From positions 1-38,935 of the forward strand of contig PWRN01000049.1 of NCBI GenBank assembly GCA_003556225.1: 38,935 bases of DNA, in the 5' to 3' direction. Shown in pieces: positions 15,406 to 23,313 of this stretch. Source of the DNA: Syntrophomonadaceae bacterium. Lineage in GTDB: Bacteria; Bacillota; Dethiobacteria; DTU022; UBA8154. A program made the translations under genes and the position numbers. Below the pieces are notes generated by a model. That model did not search any database, had not been told where the DNA came from, and saw only the letters and a list, made by a program, of their open reading frames with translations. Positions within the stretch are counted from its first letter, which is position 1; every line of letters starts with the position of its first letter.

Positions 15406-17289
15406 TCATTGATTTATGATTTCCACGAAATCAACCAGGAAGGCAAACGTTTCTCCGCGATTTAACAAGCGTCCCGGATAAAAATTGTAACGGACCATAA
15501 GCTCGCCTAGTTCCAAGGCATACAGGTCAATCTCGGAAATGTGGTCCAAGGCATCCAGCAGATCATCAAAGGTAGCCTGGGTTCGCTCTTCCCGCACCTG
15601 TTTTAAGGAGTGAGCACCCTGGAAAACCCGCTCCAGGTAAGCTTCCAGCATTTGATCCATCTCAGCAATCGTTACGGGATCGCCAAGCCGGTAATCATTT
15701 TCATAACCGCCGGACAGCAACCCCCAGGATCTCAGCTGACGCAAAGCCGGGTAGTGGGGGTGTCCTTCTAAAGGATACGGGATGCGGAAATTTCTCAAGT
15801 AAGCTTCCTGGTGGATTAATCGTTCCTGGAGATAGGCCACCAGAGCTTCATCCCGGCTCAATTGGTGAAAATGCACTTCCTTTTCCACGGACAGCGCTGC
15901 AGCCATACCCGCGGCCTGGGCAACATTGAACCCCAGGGGCATTTTCCCGGCACTTCCCTGGGCCAGGAAATCATGACCCGCTGAAGGACCTACCACCAGC
16001 AAATTCGTCAGCTTCACGGGGACCAGGCTGCGAAAAGGCACACTGTATAAAACCGGGTTTCCCAGGATTCGTTTTTCCTGGCCTGGAAGCATGGCCGGGT
16101 GCGTTGCCGGAGAAGAAGAAAGGGCAATTTTATCCCAAAAATCACGGTGCTCCAGGACGTCATCCAGGGTTAACCGGTAAATGCTTTCCAGGCTGCTTGT
16201 TTCCCAGATTCTAACCCGGGGAGCCAGCACGGCCAGGAAAGCATCTTCCAGGCCGGGGATGTTTTGCCGCAAGAAACGAACTAAAAACTCGGCCTCTCGT
16301 TCTCCCCTCAGCCACGCTTCTTCCCGGGATTCCTGTTCCAGGGGATCCACACCATAAATAAACATGGCCTCTAGAAGGGCTGTTCCATTGCCCTGCTGCG
16401 CCACCAGCACCCCCGGGGTGTCGATCAGCGGGTCCAGGGCCTGGTAACGGCTCATGATCTCCGGGAAAAGCAACATTCCGGGCTTAACCAAGACCCCGCC
16501 TTGATCTTCTCGATCCTTCGCGTTATCGTGAACACGTTGATTGTTTTCGCTAAGCGCACCGGGATCCGTAGTCCTTTCCCCATTATTCCCCTGGTTTTCC
16601 AGGGCTTCGAGGGGGATCCCGGAAACGAATGTTTCCCAGTCCACGCCACCTATTTCCATCACCAGGGAGACCGGGACAGGATCCCCGAAGCGAATCTCTT
16701 CTGTGCCCCTGGTAAAATTCGCTCCTGCCAGCCGGGCTGTAGTGGCCCCAGGTGTCGCATCGATAAAACGGCTGGCCCGGATCCGTTGGCCATCATCAAG
16801 GCTAACGGAAACGATTCGTTCCCGACGAACCCGCACGTCAATGACGTGACGTTGGGACAACCTGAACAGGCTCTCTTCTGCCTGAACCATTTTTTCCAGG
16901 GCTTCCCGGGCCGCCTTAAGGTCCGTTCTTCCGTCTGCAAGCTCCCGGTACAGTTCCAAAAAAAGACCCTGGTTGAGCAGGTCTCCCTCGGGTCCCCGGT
17001 CCGGTATCAAACACCCGGTTTTACTCTGGACCAACCTCCCTCCTAACTCTTCGTAGGGGTCCACCAGTAAAACATCCAGGCCGCCCCTTGCCGCGGCGAC
17101 CGCTGCTGCCACGCCCTCGGGCTCACCCCCGATGACCACGAGATCATAATCTACACGGGATGCCCAGGCTGCATAGAAGGATACCGCAGCCTTCCCTGCG
17201 TAGAGGATCAGCACAAGTGCAACAACATAGGCGATCAACCTGGTCTTGTTGATTCTCCTGCGCTTTTTCCTGCGCGGAACAGGTTTCAC
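15406..17289 (-). CDS. Membrane-anchored FAD-dependent oxidoreductase
   Basis: A 627-residue protein with a strongly basic N-terminus (PRRKKRRRINKTR), one transmembrane helix (about 18-42) and then an FAD-binding Rossmann start DYDLVVIGGEPEGVAAAVAAARGG, where the usual GxGxxG is changed to GGEPEG. DATPGATTARLAGA and GPSAGHDFLAQGSAGKMPLGFNVAQAAG complete the FAD_oxidored-type fold. The charge pattern puts the flavin domain outside the cell, which would need export of a folded flavoprotein; the RR in the tail is only a weak Tat-like signal. The C-terminal 110 residues resemble a small helical surface domain. GTG start with AGGAGG 13 bases upstream, a long spacing. Substrate unknown. Confidence 0.8.
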   Translation of the reverse strand: MKPVPRRKKRRRINKTRLIAYVVALVLILYAGKAAVSFYAAWASRVDYDLVVIGGEPEGVAAAVAAARGGLDVLLVDPYEELGGRLVQSKTGCLIPDRGPEGDLLNQGLFLELYRELADGRTDLKAAREALEKMVQAEESLFRLSQRHVIDVRVRRERIVSVSLDDGQRIRASRFIDATPGATTARLAGANFTRGTEEIRFGDPVPVSLVMEIGGVDWETFVSGIPLEALENQGNNGERTTDPGALSENNQRVHDNAKDREDQGGVLVKPGMLLFPEIMSRYQALDPLIDTPGVLVAQQGNGTALLEAMFIYGVDPLEQESREEAWLRGEREAEFLVRFLRQNIPGLEDAFLAVLAPRVRIWETSSLESIYRLTLDDVLEHRDFWDKIALSSSPATHPAMLPGQEKRILGNPVLYSVPFRSLVPVKLTNLLVVGPSAGHDFLAQGSAGKMPLGFNVAQAAGMAAALSVEKEVHFHQLSRDEALVAYLQERLIHQEAYLRNFRIPYPLEGHPHYPALRQLRSWGLLSGGYENDYRLGDPVTIAEMDQMLEAYLERVFQGAHSLKQVREERTQATFDDLLDALDHISEIDLYALELGELMVRYNFYPGRLLNRGETFAFLVDFVEIINQ

Positions 17290-17435
17290 CGTTGATGCTT
17301 CGCCTCCTGCAAGCGTTCAATCACGGCAGGGCTTCCTTTTCGCAGCACTGCCGTGGCAAAGATGAGAGAAACAGGGTTGCCCTTACTCCCATTTGCGTCC
17401 GGGAAAGACCCATGGGCTTCAAGGTGACCCCACTT

Positions 17436-17444
17436 ATTATACCA
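17436..17444 (-). promoter_or_regulatory. Extended -10 promoter for the FAD oxidoreductase gene
   Basis: The minus strand reads TGGTATAAT, a perfect extended -10. No good -35 is seen. The leader to the GTG at 17289 would be about 140 bases and holds no element I recognise. Confidence 0.5.
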
Positions 17445-17592
17445 CAGGATTTTATCCAAACACAATTCAACGCCCCTTTAATCAGATGTGGCCGCTGCAG
17501 ACGTATCGTATTAAGAATTGACAAGTTATGATAAGATAATCGTTGGACACATATATCCTTTCGCCATCACAACCCCGGAAAGAAGGCGGACG

Positions 17593-18384
17593 ATGAAAGT
17601 CCCTGTAAATGACGTGGAAATCGCGTACGAACTGCACGGCAGTGGCGTCCCCCTGCTTCTGATCCAGGGGTTAGGCTTGGGACGCTGGGCCTGGTACAAA
17701 CAGGTCCCCTACCTGGAAAAACACTTCCAGGTGATTATCTTTGACAACAGGGGCACCGGAGAAAGCAGCAAGCCTCGAAAGCCTTACTCCATTGAAATCA
17801 TGGCAAAAGACGCCATTGCGCTGCTTGATTACCTGGGTGTGGACCAGGCACACATCATTGGCGCCTCCCTGGGCGGCATGATCGCCCAGCACATCGCAGC
17901 CCATGCCGGGAAGCGGGTGAAAAAACTCGTTTTGGCCTGCACGTCCCCCGGTCATTCTTTGGGTGTCCCCCTTTCGGGTGGACTGCACCAGTTCATGGCT
18001 TTCCCCAGCGGTAAAAACACTGCCGATACGCTGAGAAACATCCTGGCGCCGGGCTTCGCCAACGGACTGATGGATTCATACCCGGAGTTCATCGAGCGCA
18101 TGATCCAGCTGCGATTAGAACACCACACACCCTTCTACGCCTGGAAAGCCCAGGTTAACGCGGCGCTCCAGTTCGATATGGCCCCGCATCTCCAGCATAT
18201 TCGCTGCCCCACGTTAATCATGACCGGGGACAAAGATGCCGTCGTGCCCAGCGAAAACTCGTATATCCTGCATCAGCACATTTCCCGTTCAGCATTAGTG
18301 GTGATCCCCGGTGCCGGGCACCTTTTCTTTATTGAACAAGCGCACGCCTTTAACCAAAAGGCCCGGCAATTCCTCTGGGAGTAA
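17593..18384 (+). CDS. Alpha/beta hydrolase
   Basis: A 263-residue cytoplasmic alpha/beta hydrolase. Seen are the oxyanion region LIQGLGLGRWAW, the DNRGTGES loop, the nucleophile elbow GASLGG (Ser92), the acid in MTGDKDAVVP and the catalytic His in GAGHLFF. The ATG at 17593 is preferred over an earlier start at 17518 because it gives the family-typical opening MKVPVNDVEIAYELHG; GGAAAGAAGGCGGACG lies upstream. It resembles 3-oxoadipate enol-lactonase-like or esterase members but the substrate is undetermined. It is followed by a separate promoter, so it is not clearly part of the symporter operon. Confidence 0.85.
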   Translation: MKVPVNDVEIAYELHGSGVPLLLIQGLGLGRWAWYKQVPYLEKHFQVIIFDNRGTGESSKPRKPYSIEIMAKDAIALLDYLGVDQAHIIGASLGGMIAQHIAAHAGKRVKKLVLACTSPGHSLGVPLSGGLHQFMAFPSGKNTADTLRNILAPGFANGLMDSYPEFIERMIQLRLEHHTPFYAWKAQVNAALQFDMAPHLQHIRCPTLIMTGDKDAVVPSENSYILHQHISRSALVVIPGAGHLFFIEQAHAFNQKARQFLWE

Positions 18385-18431
18385 GGCGCACGTATTGAAC
18401 CTGTGTCGGCCTGTCCTGGCTTGCGGGAAAT

Positions 18432-18460
18432 TTGCCCGGGGGACAACATTGTGCTATGAT
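18432..18460 (+). promoter_or_regulatory. Promoter for the sodium:solute symporter gene
   Basis: TTGCCC and TATGAT are separated by 17 bases, with a TGC extension (TGCTATGAT). The start site would be near 18467, giving a leader of about 65 bases that contains a strong hairpin. Confidence 0.65.
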
Positions 18461-18475
18461 AGATCCGCAACGGCT

Positions 18476-18502
18476 GGTGCCGGCCCGCTAAGGGCCGGCG
18501 CC
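18476..18502 (+). promoter_or_regulatory. Strong hairpin in the symporter mRNA leader
   Basis: GGTGCCGGCCC pairs with GGGCCGGCGCC (11 bp with one G-U pair) around the loop GCTAA. It is not followed by a T-run, so it is not a terminator; it lies between the promoter and the GAGGAG ribosome-binding site and could stabilise the mRNA or bind a factor. Confidence 0.4.
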
Positions 18503-18532
18503 TGATCATCATGAGGAGTCTGAAGCAGCGTT

Positions 18533-19948
18533 ATGGAACTCACCCCACAACACCTGGCAGGCGCGGTCCTGGCTTTAGCCCTGGTTCTCGGCGTGGGGAT
18601 TTATGCCGGGCACAAAGTGCATAATTCGGTGGATTTCTCCGTCACCGGTAGAAGGTCCGGATCCGCTTTAGTGGCAGGAACGATCATGGGCACCTTGATC
18701 GGTGGCGCATCAACGGTGGGAACCGCCCAGCTGGCCTTTTTATTCGGTTTTTCCGCCTGGTGGTTTACCCTGGGAGGGGGCCTGGCCTGTCTCTTCATGG
18801 GGATTTTCCTCGTGCGGCCTTTGCGAGAAACCCACTTTGAAACGATCCCGCAGTTTCTCTCTTCCAGCTTTGGCCCGGCTGCCGGGGTCATGGCCGCTCT
18901 CTTTGTTTCCCTGGGCATGTTCATCAATATCGTTCCCCAGGTGATTTCATCGGCTGCGCTGCTGCGTTCCATATTTCCCTTAAACGGCGTGCTGGCCGCT
19001 TTTATCGCTGTAGGCTTGATGGCCGGATACGTGATATTTGGAGGCCTCTGGGGCACCGGGATGATGGGGGTTTGCAAGGTGCTGTTAACCGCTATCAGCC
19101 TGCTGGCAGTGGGGGGATTGGCCTTATACAACCTGGAAGGGTTCTCCGGAATGCTGCATGCCTTTCCCCGCTACCCCTGGTTCAGCCTCTTCGGCCGCGG
19201 AGTGAACACAGATCTGGCTGCTGCTTTCTCCTTGCTGGTCGGTGTGCTCTCCAGCCAGATTTATTTCCAGGCCATTTTCTCCAGCCGCGATATCCGTGCT
19301 GCCCGGGGTGGCACTTTGATCAGCGCGTTTTTGGGACCGGCGATCGGGTTTGGCGGCATCCTGGTGGGCATGTACATGCGCACGGCATCACCGGATATTA
19401 TCCCCGCCATGGCCCTTCCCCTCTTCATCATCCACTATATCCCTCCCTGGTTTGCCGGGATGATGCTGGCGACCCTGCTGCTGGCTGCCGTAGGAACAGG
19501 GGCCGGGCTGACCCTGGGGGTCAGCACCATGCTCAGCCGGGACATCTTCCAGCGCATCCGCCCGGAAGCCAACGATCAGGTGGTGCTCCTGGTGTTCCGC
19601 CTCTTTATTATCCTGATCATGCTGTTGGCCCTGCTCACCATTTACTTCACCGGAAGCGATGTTATTATTCTGCAGTGGAGCTACTTGTCCCTGGGGTTAA
19701 GAGGCGCAACCATTTGCTTTCCCCTGCTTTTCGTTATTTTCCTCAAAGATAGAATCTCTCCCAGGGCAGGACGCCGGGCTATCTTGTGGGGTCCGCTCAG
19801 CGTCATCCTGGGCACCCTGGCCGGCATTTCCTTAAATCCCCTTTTCATCGGTCTTTCCATTAGCCTGGGCCTTCTCTTGCTGGATCTCCTCTTCAATCAA
19901 CGGAAAAACAACATGAAGGGGCCCGGCAGGTTCACACTGTTGGGTTAA
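18533..19948 (+). CDS. Sodium:solute symporter (SSS family)
   Basis: A 471-residue inner-membrane transporter with about 12-13 hydrophobic segments. Typical SSS features are the early polar linker SVTGRRSGSALVAGTIMGTLIGGASTVG, carrying the Na-site region of helix 1, then SAWWFTLGGG, a periplasmic ETIPQFLSSSFG segment and the helix 8 region with TGAGLTLGVSTMLSRDIF, where the second Na-site Ser/Thr pair is found. The substrate is not readable from the sequence; the following genes for 2-oxoacid and aldehyde oxidation suggest an organic or amino acid. GAGGAG lies 14 bases before the ATG, a long spacing, yet no better start exists. Confidence 0.88.
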   Translation: MELTPQHLAGAVLALALVLGVGIYAGHKVHNSVDFSVTGRRSGSALVAGTIMGTLIGGASTVGTAQLAFLFGFSAWWFTLGGGLACLFMGIFLVRPLRETHFETIPQFLSSSFGPAAGVMAALFVSLGMFINIVPQVISSAALLRSIFPLNGVLAAFIAVGLMAGYVIFGGLWGTGMMGVCKVLLTAISLLAVGGLALYNLEGFSGMLHAFPRYPWFSLFGRGVNTDLAAAFSLLVGVLSSQIYFQAIFSSRDIRAARGGTLISAFLGPAIGFGGILVGMYMRTASPDIIPAMALPLFIIHYIPPWFAGMMLATLLLAAVGTGAGLTLGVSTMLSRDIFQRIRPEANDQVVLLVFRLFIILIMLLALLTIYFTGSDVIILQWSYLSLGLRGATICFPLLFVIFLKDRISPRAGRRAILWGPLSVILGTLAGISLNPLFIGLSISLGLLLLDLLFNQRKNNMKGPGRFTLLG

Positions 19949-19966
19949 AATATCTACCGCTGGCGA

Positions 19967-19995
19967 TTGTTCTTTAATGAGGGTTTTGATACAAT
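19967..19995 (+). promoter_or_regulatory. Promoter for the 2-oxoacid oxidoreductase operon
   Basis: TTGTTC and TACAAT are 17 bases apart, with TGA before the -10 (TGATACAAT). It places the start near 20002, just upstream of a pair of direct repeats, and gives korA and the following genes their own promoter. Confidence 0.6.
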
Positions 19996-20021
19996 GAGAG
20001 AAGCAAGAATTTTGCCACAAT

Positions 20022-20062
20022 GAACGGTTTGCCGGAATAATAAGAACGGTTTGCCGGAATAA
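20022..20062 (+). repeat. Two perfect 19-bp direct repeats, 22-bp period, upstream of korA
   Basis: GAACGGTTTGCCGGAATAA occurs at 20022-20040 and again at 20044-20062. Each copy contains a small dyad CGG-TTTG-CCG. They lie between the promoter and the korA ribosome-binding site, about two helical turns apart, which suits binding of a regulator to one face of DNA, or a leader-RNA element. Confidence 0.7.
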
Positions 20063-20110
20063 CAATGGGTTCAGGCGCTTTACATCTCATACCCAGGAGG
20101 GGGCAAGCAA

Positions 20111-21814
20111 ATGGACATTAACATCGTGATTGGAGGGGCTGCCGGGCAGGGGCTGGAAACCATCGCCTACCTGCTTAGCAAGTCTTTAGTCCGCATGGGA
20201 TACGGGGTGCGGACCTCCCGGGACTACATGTCCCGGGTGCGCGGCGGGCATAATTTTTCTCGCCTGCGTATCTCCGCTGATTCTCCCATGGCCGCCGCGG
20301 AGCAAATCGATATCCTGGTGGCCCTCAACGAGGAAACGTACGACCTGCACCGCGACTTCTTAACCGCAAACGGGAGAGTAATCTATGACCCCGACTCCTT
20401 TTCCCTTCCGGAGAGCGAATCCAGGGGGACACCGGTGCAGCTGCAAGCCCTGGCCCAGGAGGCGGGAGGTGCCATCATGTCCAATACCGTGGCTACCGGA
20501 GCGGTTTTAGTCCTTTTGGGGATGGATACTGCGGCTGCAGAAAAACTGTTAGTGGAAGAGTTTACCGGAAAAGAAGGGGTGGCCGAGTCAAATATTGCGG
20601 CCTTGAAAGCCGGTTACCAGGCAGCTTCCAAGACCTGCAGCGCCTGCTTTGAACTGCCCGCACAAAACCGAAAACCGGCCAGCCAGATCTTTTTGGAAGG
20701 CAATGAAGCGTTGGGCATGGCAGCGCTGGCCAGCGGATGCCGTTTTTTATCCGCCTACCCCATGACCCCTTCCACGGGTATCATGGATTACCTGGCCGGC
20801 AAACAAGGGGCATACGATGTGGTGGTGGAGCAGGCCGAGGATGAAATCGCCGCCATCAACATGGCCCTGGGCGCTTCGTATGCCGGGGTTCGCTCCATGA
20901 CCAGCACATCCGGTGGAGGGTTTGCCCTGATGACGGAGGGCCTTTCCCTGGCAGGGATGACGGAAACCCCCCTGGTGATCATTTTATCCATGCGCCCCGG
21001 CCCGGCCACCGGGCTGCCGACCCGCACCGAACAGGGAGACCTGGATTTTTCCCTTTACGGCGGGCACGGTGAATTTGCCCGGGCCGTCTTAAGTGCCACC
21101 AGCTTGGAAGACGCGTTCTACCGCTTGAACAAGGCCTTTGACCTGGCCGAAAAGTACCAGATCCCCGTAATTTTTCTCTCAGACCAGGACTTTGCCGACA
21201 CGAGTCGATCCCTTGCCCCGTACGATTTTGCGCGGCTGCGTTATGATCGCCATCTGCTGGAAACATGGGAGTCGAGGCCGAGATACCAACGCTATACCTT
21301 TACCGAAAACGGTCTTTCACCCCGGGCTTTTCCCGGCCAGTTCCCGGGGGAAACGGTCCTGGCAGACAGCGATGAGCACGATGAAGACGGTCACATTATT
21401 GAAGATGCCGAGACGCGGAAGAAGATGGTGAACAAGCGCCTGGCCCGCTTAGAATTGCTGGCGGCTGAAATGGACGAACCGCTGCACTACGGGGCCCATG
21501 AACCGGACCTTCTCCTGGTCGGATGGGGGTCCACCTACGGTGCCCTGCGTGAAGCCGTGGACATCTTGGCCCTCAAGGGGAACAACGTCGCCCTGCTGCA
21601 CTTCAGCGATCTCTGGCCTTTCCCGGCAAAAACACTGACCGAACTTTTGCCCCGGGTCCATAAGAGCTTCTGCGTGGAAAATAACGCCACGGGCCAGCTG
21701 GCCAAACTAATTAAAGGGCAAACGGGCCTCTCCCTGGATCACCATATTTTGAAATACGACGGAAGGCCGTTTCTGCCTGCGGACATTGTCCGGGAGGTGA
21801 AAATCCATGGGTAA
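20111..21814 (+). CDS. korA: 2-oxoacid:ferredoxin oxidoreductase, fused gamma-alpha subunit
   Basis: A 567-residue subunit of the oxygen-sensitive enzyme that oxidises a 2-oxoacid with CoA to acyl-CoA, CO2 and reduced ferredoxin. Residues 1-180 are the gamma domain (IVIGGAAGQGLETIAYLL, RGGHNFSRLRIS); 190-567 are the alpha domain with EGNEALGMAALASGCRF, SAYPMTPSTGIMDYL and STSGGGFALMTEGLSLAGM. The fused order matches KorA/OorA-type two-subunit enzymes. The ATG follows GGAGGGGG by seven bases, and the 3' end overlaps korB by eight bases. Whether the substrate is 2-oxoglutarate, pyruvate or branched-chain oxoacids cannot be read. Direct repeats upstream suggest dedicated regulation. Confidence 0.92.
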   Translation: MDINIVIGGAAGQGLETIAYLLSKSLVRMGYGVRTSRDYMSRVRGGHNFSRLRISADSPMAAAEQIDILVALNEETYDLHRDFLTANGRVIYDPDSFSLPESESRGTPVQLQALAQEAGGAIMSNTVATGAVLVLLGMDTAAAEKLLVEEFTGKEGVAESNIAALKAGYQAASKTCSACFELPAQNRKPASQIFLEGNEALGMAALASGCRFLSAYPMTPSTGIMDYLAGKQGAYDVVVEQAEDEIAAINMALGASYAGVRSMTSTSGGGFALMTEGLSLAGMTETPLVIILSMRPGPATGLPTRTEQGDLDFSLYGGHGEFARAVLSATSLEDAFYRLNKAFDLAEKYQIPVIFLSDQDFADTSRSLAPYDFARLRYDRHLLETWESRPRYQRYTFTENGLSPRAFPGQFPGETVLADSDEHDEDGHIIEDAETRKKMVNKRLARLELLAAEMDEPLHYGAHEPDLLLVGWGSTYGALREAVDILALKGNNVALLHFSDLWPFPAKTLTELLPRVHKSFCVENNATGQLAKLIKGQTGLSLDHHILKYDGRPFLPADIVREVKIHG

Positions 21815-22673
21815 CCCTTCATGCCGACCTGCCGACTACACGGGACAGGATCCATCCTGGTGCCCCGGCTGCGGCAATTTCAACATCCTCAAGGCCCTGC
21901 AAAACGCCCTGGCCGAACTGCAAATCCCCCCCCACCAGGCGCTGCTCTGCTCCGGTATCGGTCAGGCCGCGAAAATGCCCCATTACATGCGAACTAATGG
22001 TTTTAACGGCCTGCACGGGCGAGCCCTGCCCCCGGCCGTGGGAGCCCGGGTGGCTAATATAAACCTCAAGGTGATCGTGACCTCGGGCGATGGCGACACA
22101 TACGGAGAAGGAGGCAACCACTTCATTCACACCATCCGGAGAAATCCCGATCTTGCCCATTTCGTGCACAACAACCAGATCTACGGCCTCACCAAGGGGC
22201 AAGCCAGCCCTACCAGCGAACAGGGCATGAAAACCAAGGTCCAGCCGGCCGGGGTCATGCTGCCGCCTTTTCCTCCCCTCTCCATCGCCCTGACCATGGG
22301 TGCCGGATTTGTCGCCCGCTGTTTTAGCGGGGAAGTCGATCATCTCAAAGAAGTGATGAAAGAGGCCATTTCTTTTCCCGGTTATGCGCTGGTAGACATC
22401 TTGCAGCCCTGCGTCACTTTCAATAAACTCAACACCTTTGCCTGGTATAAAAACCGTGTCGTCCAGTTAAAGGACCACGACCCTGCAGATCGTCACGAAG
22501 CTGCCAGGCTGGCCCGCCGCTGGGGAGATGAGATCCCCATCGGCATTCTCTACCGCGAGAAAAATCCCCGGGCGACCTTCGAGTCTCAAATTAGAGCTTT
22601 ACAGGGAGAACCGCTGGTTTATCGGCCTTTTGACCCCGGTGCGCTGCAATCCCTGCAAGATGAATTCATCTAG
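21807..22673 (+). CDS. korB: 2-oxoacid:ferredoxin oxidoreductase, beta subunit
   Basis: A 288-residue thiamine-diphosphate-binding subunit. The CPGCG motif near the N-terminus and GIGQAAK precede the ThDP/Mg motif GDGDTYGEGGNHFIHTIRRN, with HNNQIYGLTKGQASPT marking the family, and CVTFNKLNTFAWYKNR near residue 200 matches Kor-type beta subunits. Length is normal. It overlaps korA by eight bases, so the two subunits are translated together. No separate delta ferredoxin subunit is fused, and the polyferredoxin gene 110 bases downstream is a candidate electron acceptor. Confidence 0.93.
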   Translation: MGNPSCRPADYTGQDPSWCPGCGNFNILKALQNALAELQIPPHQALLCSGIGQAAKMPHYMRTNGFNGLHGRALPPAVGARVANINLKVIVTSGDGDTYGEGGNHFIHTIRRNPDLAHFVHNNQIYGLTKGQASPTSEQGMKTKVQPAGVMLPPFPPLSIALTMGAGFVARCFSGEVDHLKEVMKEAISFPGYALVDILQPCVTFNKLNTFAWYKNRVVQLKDHDPADRHEAARLARRWGDEIPIGILYREKNPRATFESQIRALQGEPLVYRPFDPGALQSLQDEFI

Positions 22674-22783
22674 CAGGACGGCACGTGCTCTCGCCAGACG
22701 ATCACGGTTTCTGCTGCTCCCGGGACTGTCGTGAAGGCGTTTGATAGGTTGCTGTGCTAGCACAAAAGACGAGGTGGTAAATC

Positions 22784-23200
22784 TTGGCCAAAATTTTACG
22801 CGCTGTCGCCATGGAACGCTGCATCGGCTGTTACTCCTGCATGCTGGGATGCGCCCGCCAGGTGCATGATTCCCTTTCCATGATCCGGTCCGGCATCCAG
22901 GTTCGTTCCCTGGGGGGGCTAACAGCCGGTTTTGAAGCTCGCTATTGCCTGGCCTGCAGCCCTGCTCCCTGTGCTGAAGCCTGCCCCACGCACGCCTTTG
23001 AACAGCGTCCCGGGGGCGGTATCCGTTACAAGGAGGCCCGCTGCCTGCGCTGCGGACGCTGCGCCCAGGCATGTCCAGTGGATGTGGTGATCATGGATAG
23101 GGAAACCGGCAGGCCGGTGGTCTGTCTGCATTGTGGGCGTTGCGTGGCTTTCTGCCCCCACGACTGCATTGCCATGGTCGACTCCCATCACGATCAATAA
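22784..23200 (+). CDS. Polyferredoxin, electron-transfer partner of the aldehyde oxidoreductase
   Basis: A 138-residue cytoplasmic iron-sulfur protein with about four 4Fe-4S motifs: CIGCYSCMLGC, CLACSPAPCAEACP, CRCGRCAQACP-type (CLRCGRCAQACP) and CLHCGRCVAFCPHDC. The arrangement matches the HycB/AorA-type electron-transfer subunit encoded next to aldehyde oxidoreductases in several anaerobes. TTG start, six bases after GAGGTGG. It is 113 bases upstream of the aldehyde oxidoreductase gene and 110 bases after korB, so it could pass electrons between the two enzymes. Only the pairing, not the electron direction, can be inferred. Confidence 0.87.
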   Translation: MAKILRAVAMERCIGCYSCMLGCARQVHDSLSMIRSGIQVRSLGGLTAGFEARYCLACSPAPCAEACPTHAFEQRPGGGIRYKEARCLRCGRCAQACPVDVVIMDRETGRPVVCLHCGRCVAFCPHDCIAMVDSHHDQ

Positions 23201-23313
23201 GATACAATCCGGGGGAAGAATCGAGCCGATCATGCCTCATTACAACAGTATTTCGCGGATCCGCAGACGGCCTTCATCCGGCCGGTGTCCACTACGATAA
23301 GGGGGGAATACAC

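Noticed and set aside
20022..20062. CRISPR-like array
   Set aside because: Only two 19-base repeats with a 3-base gap; no spacers and no cas genes.
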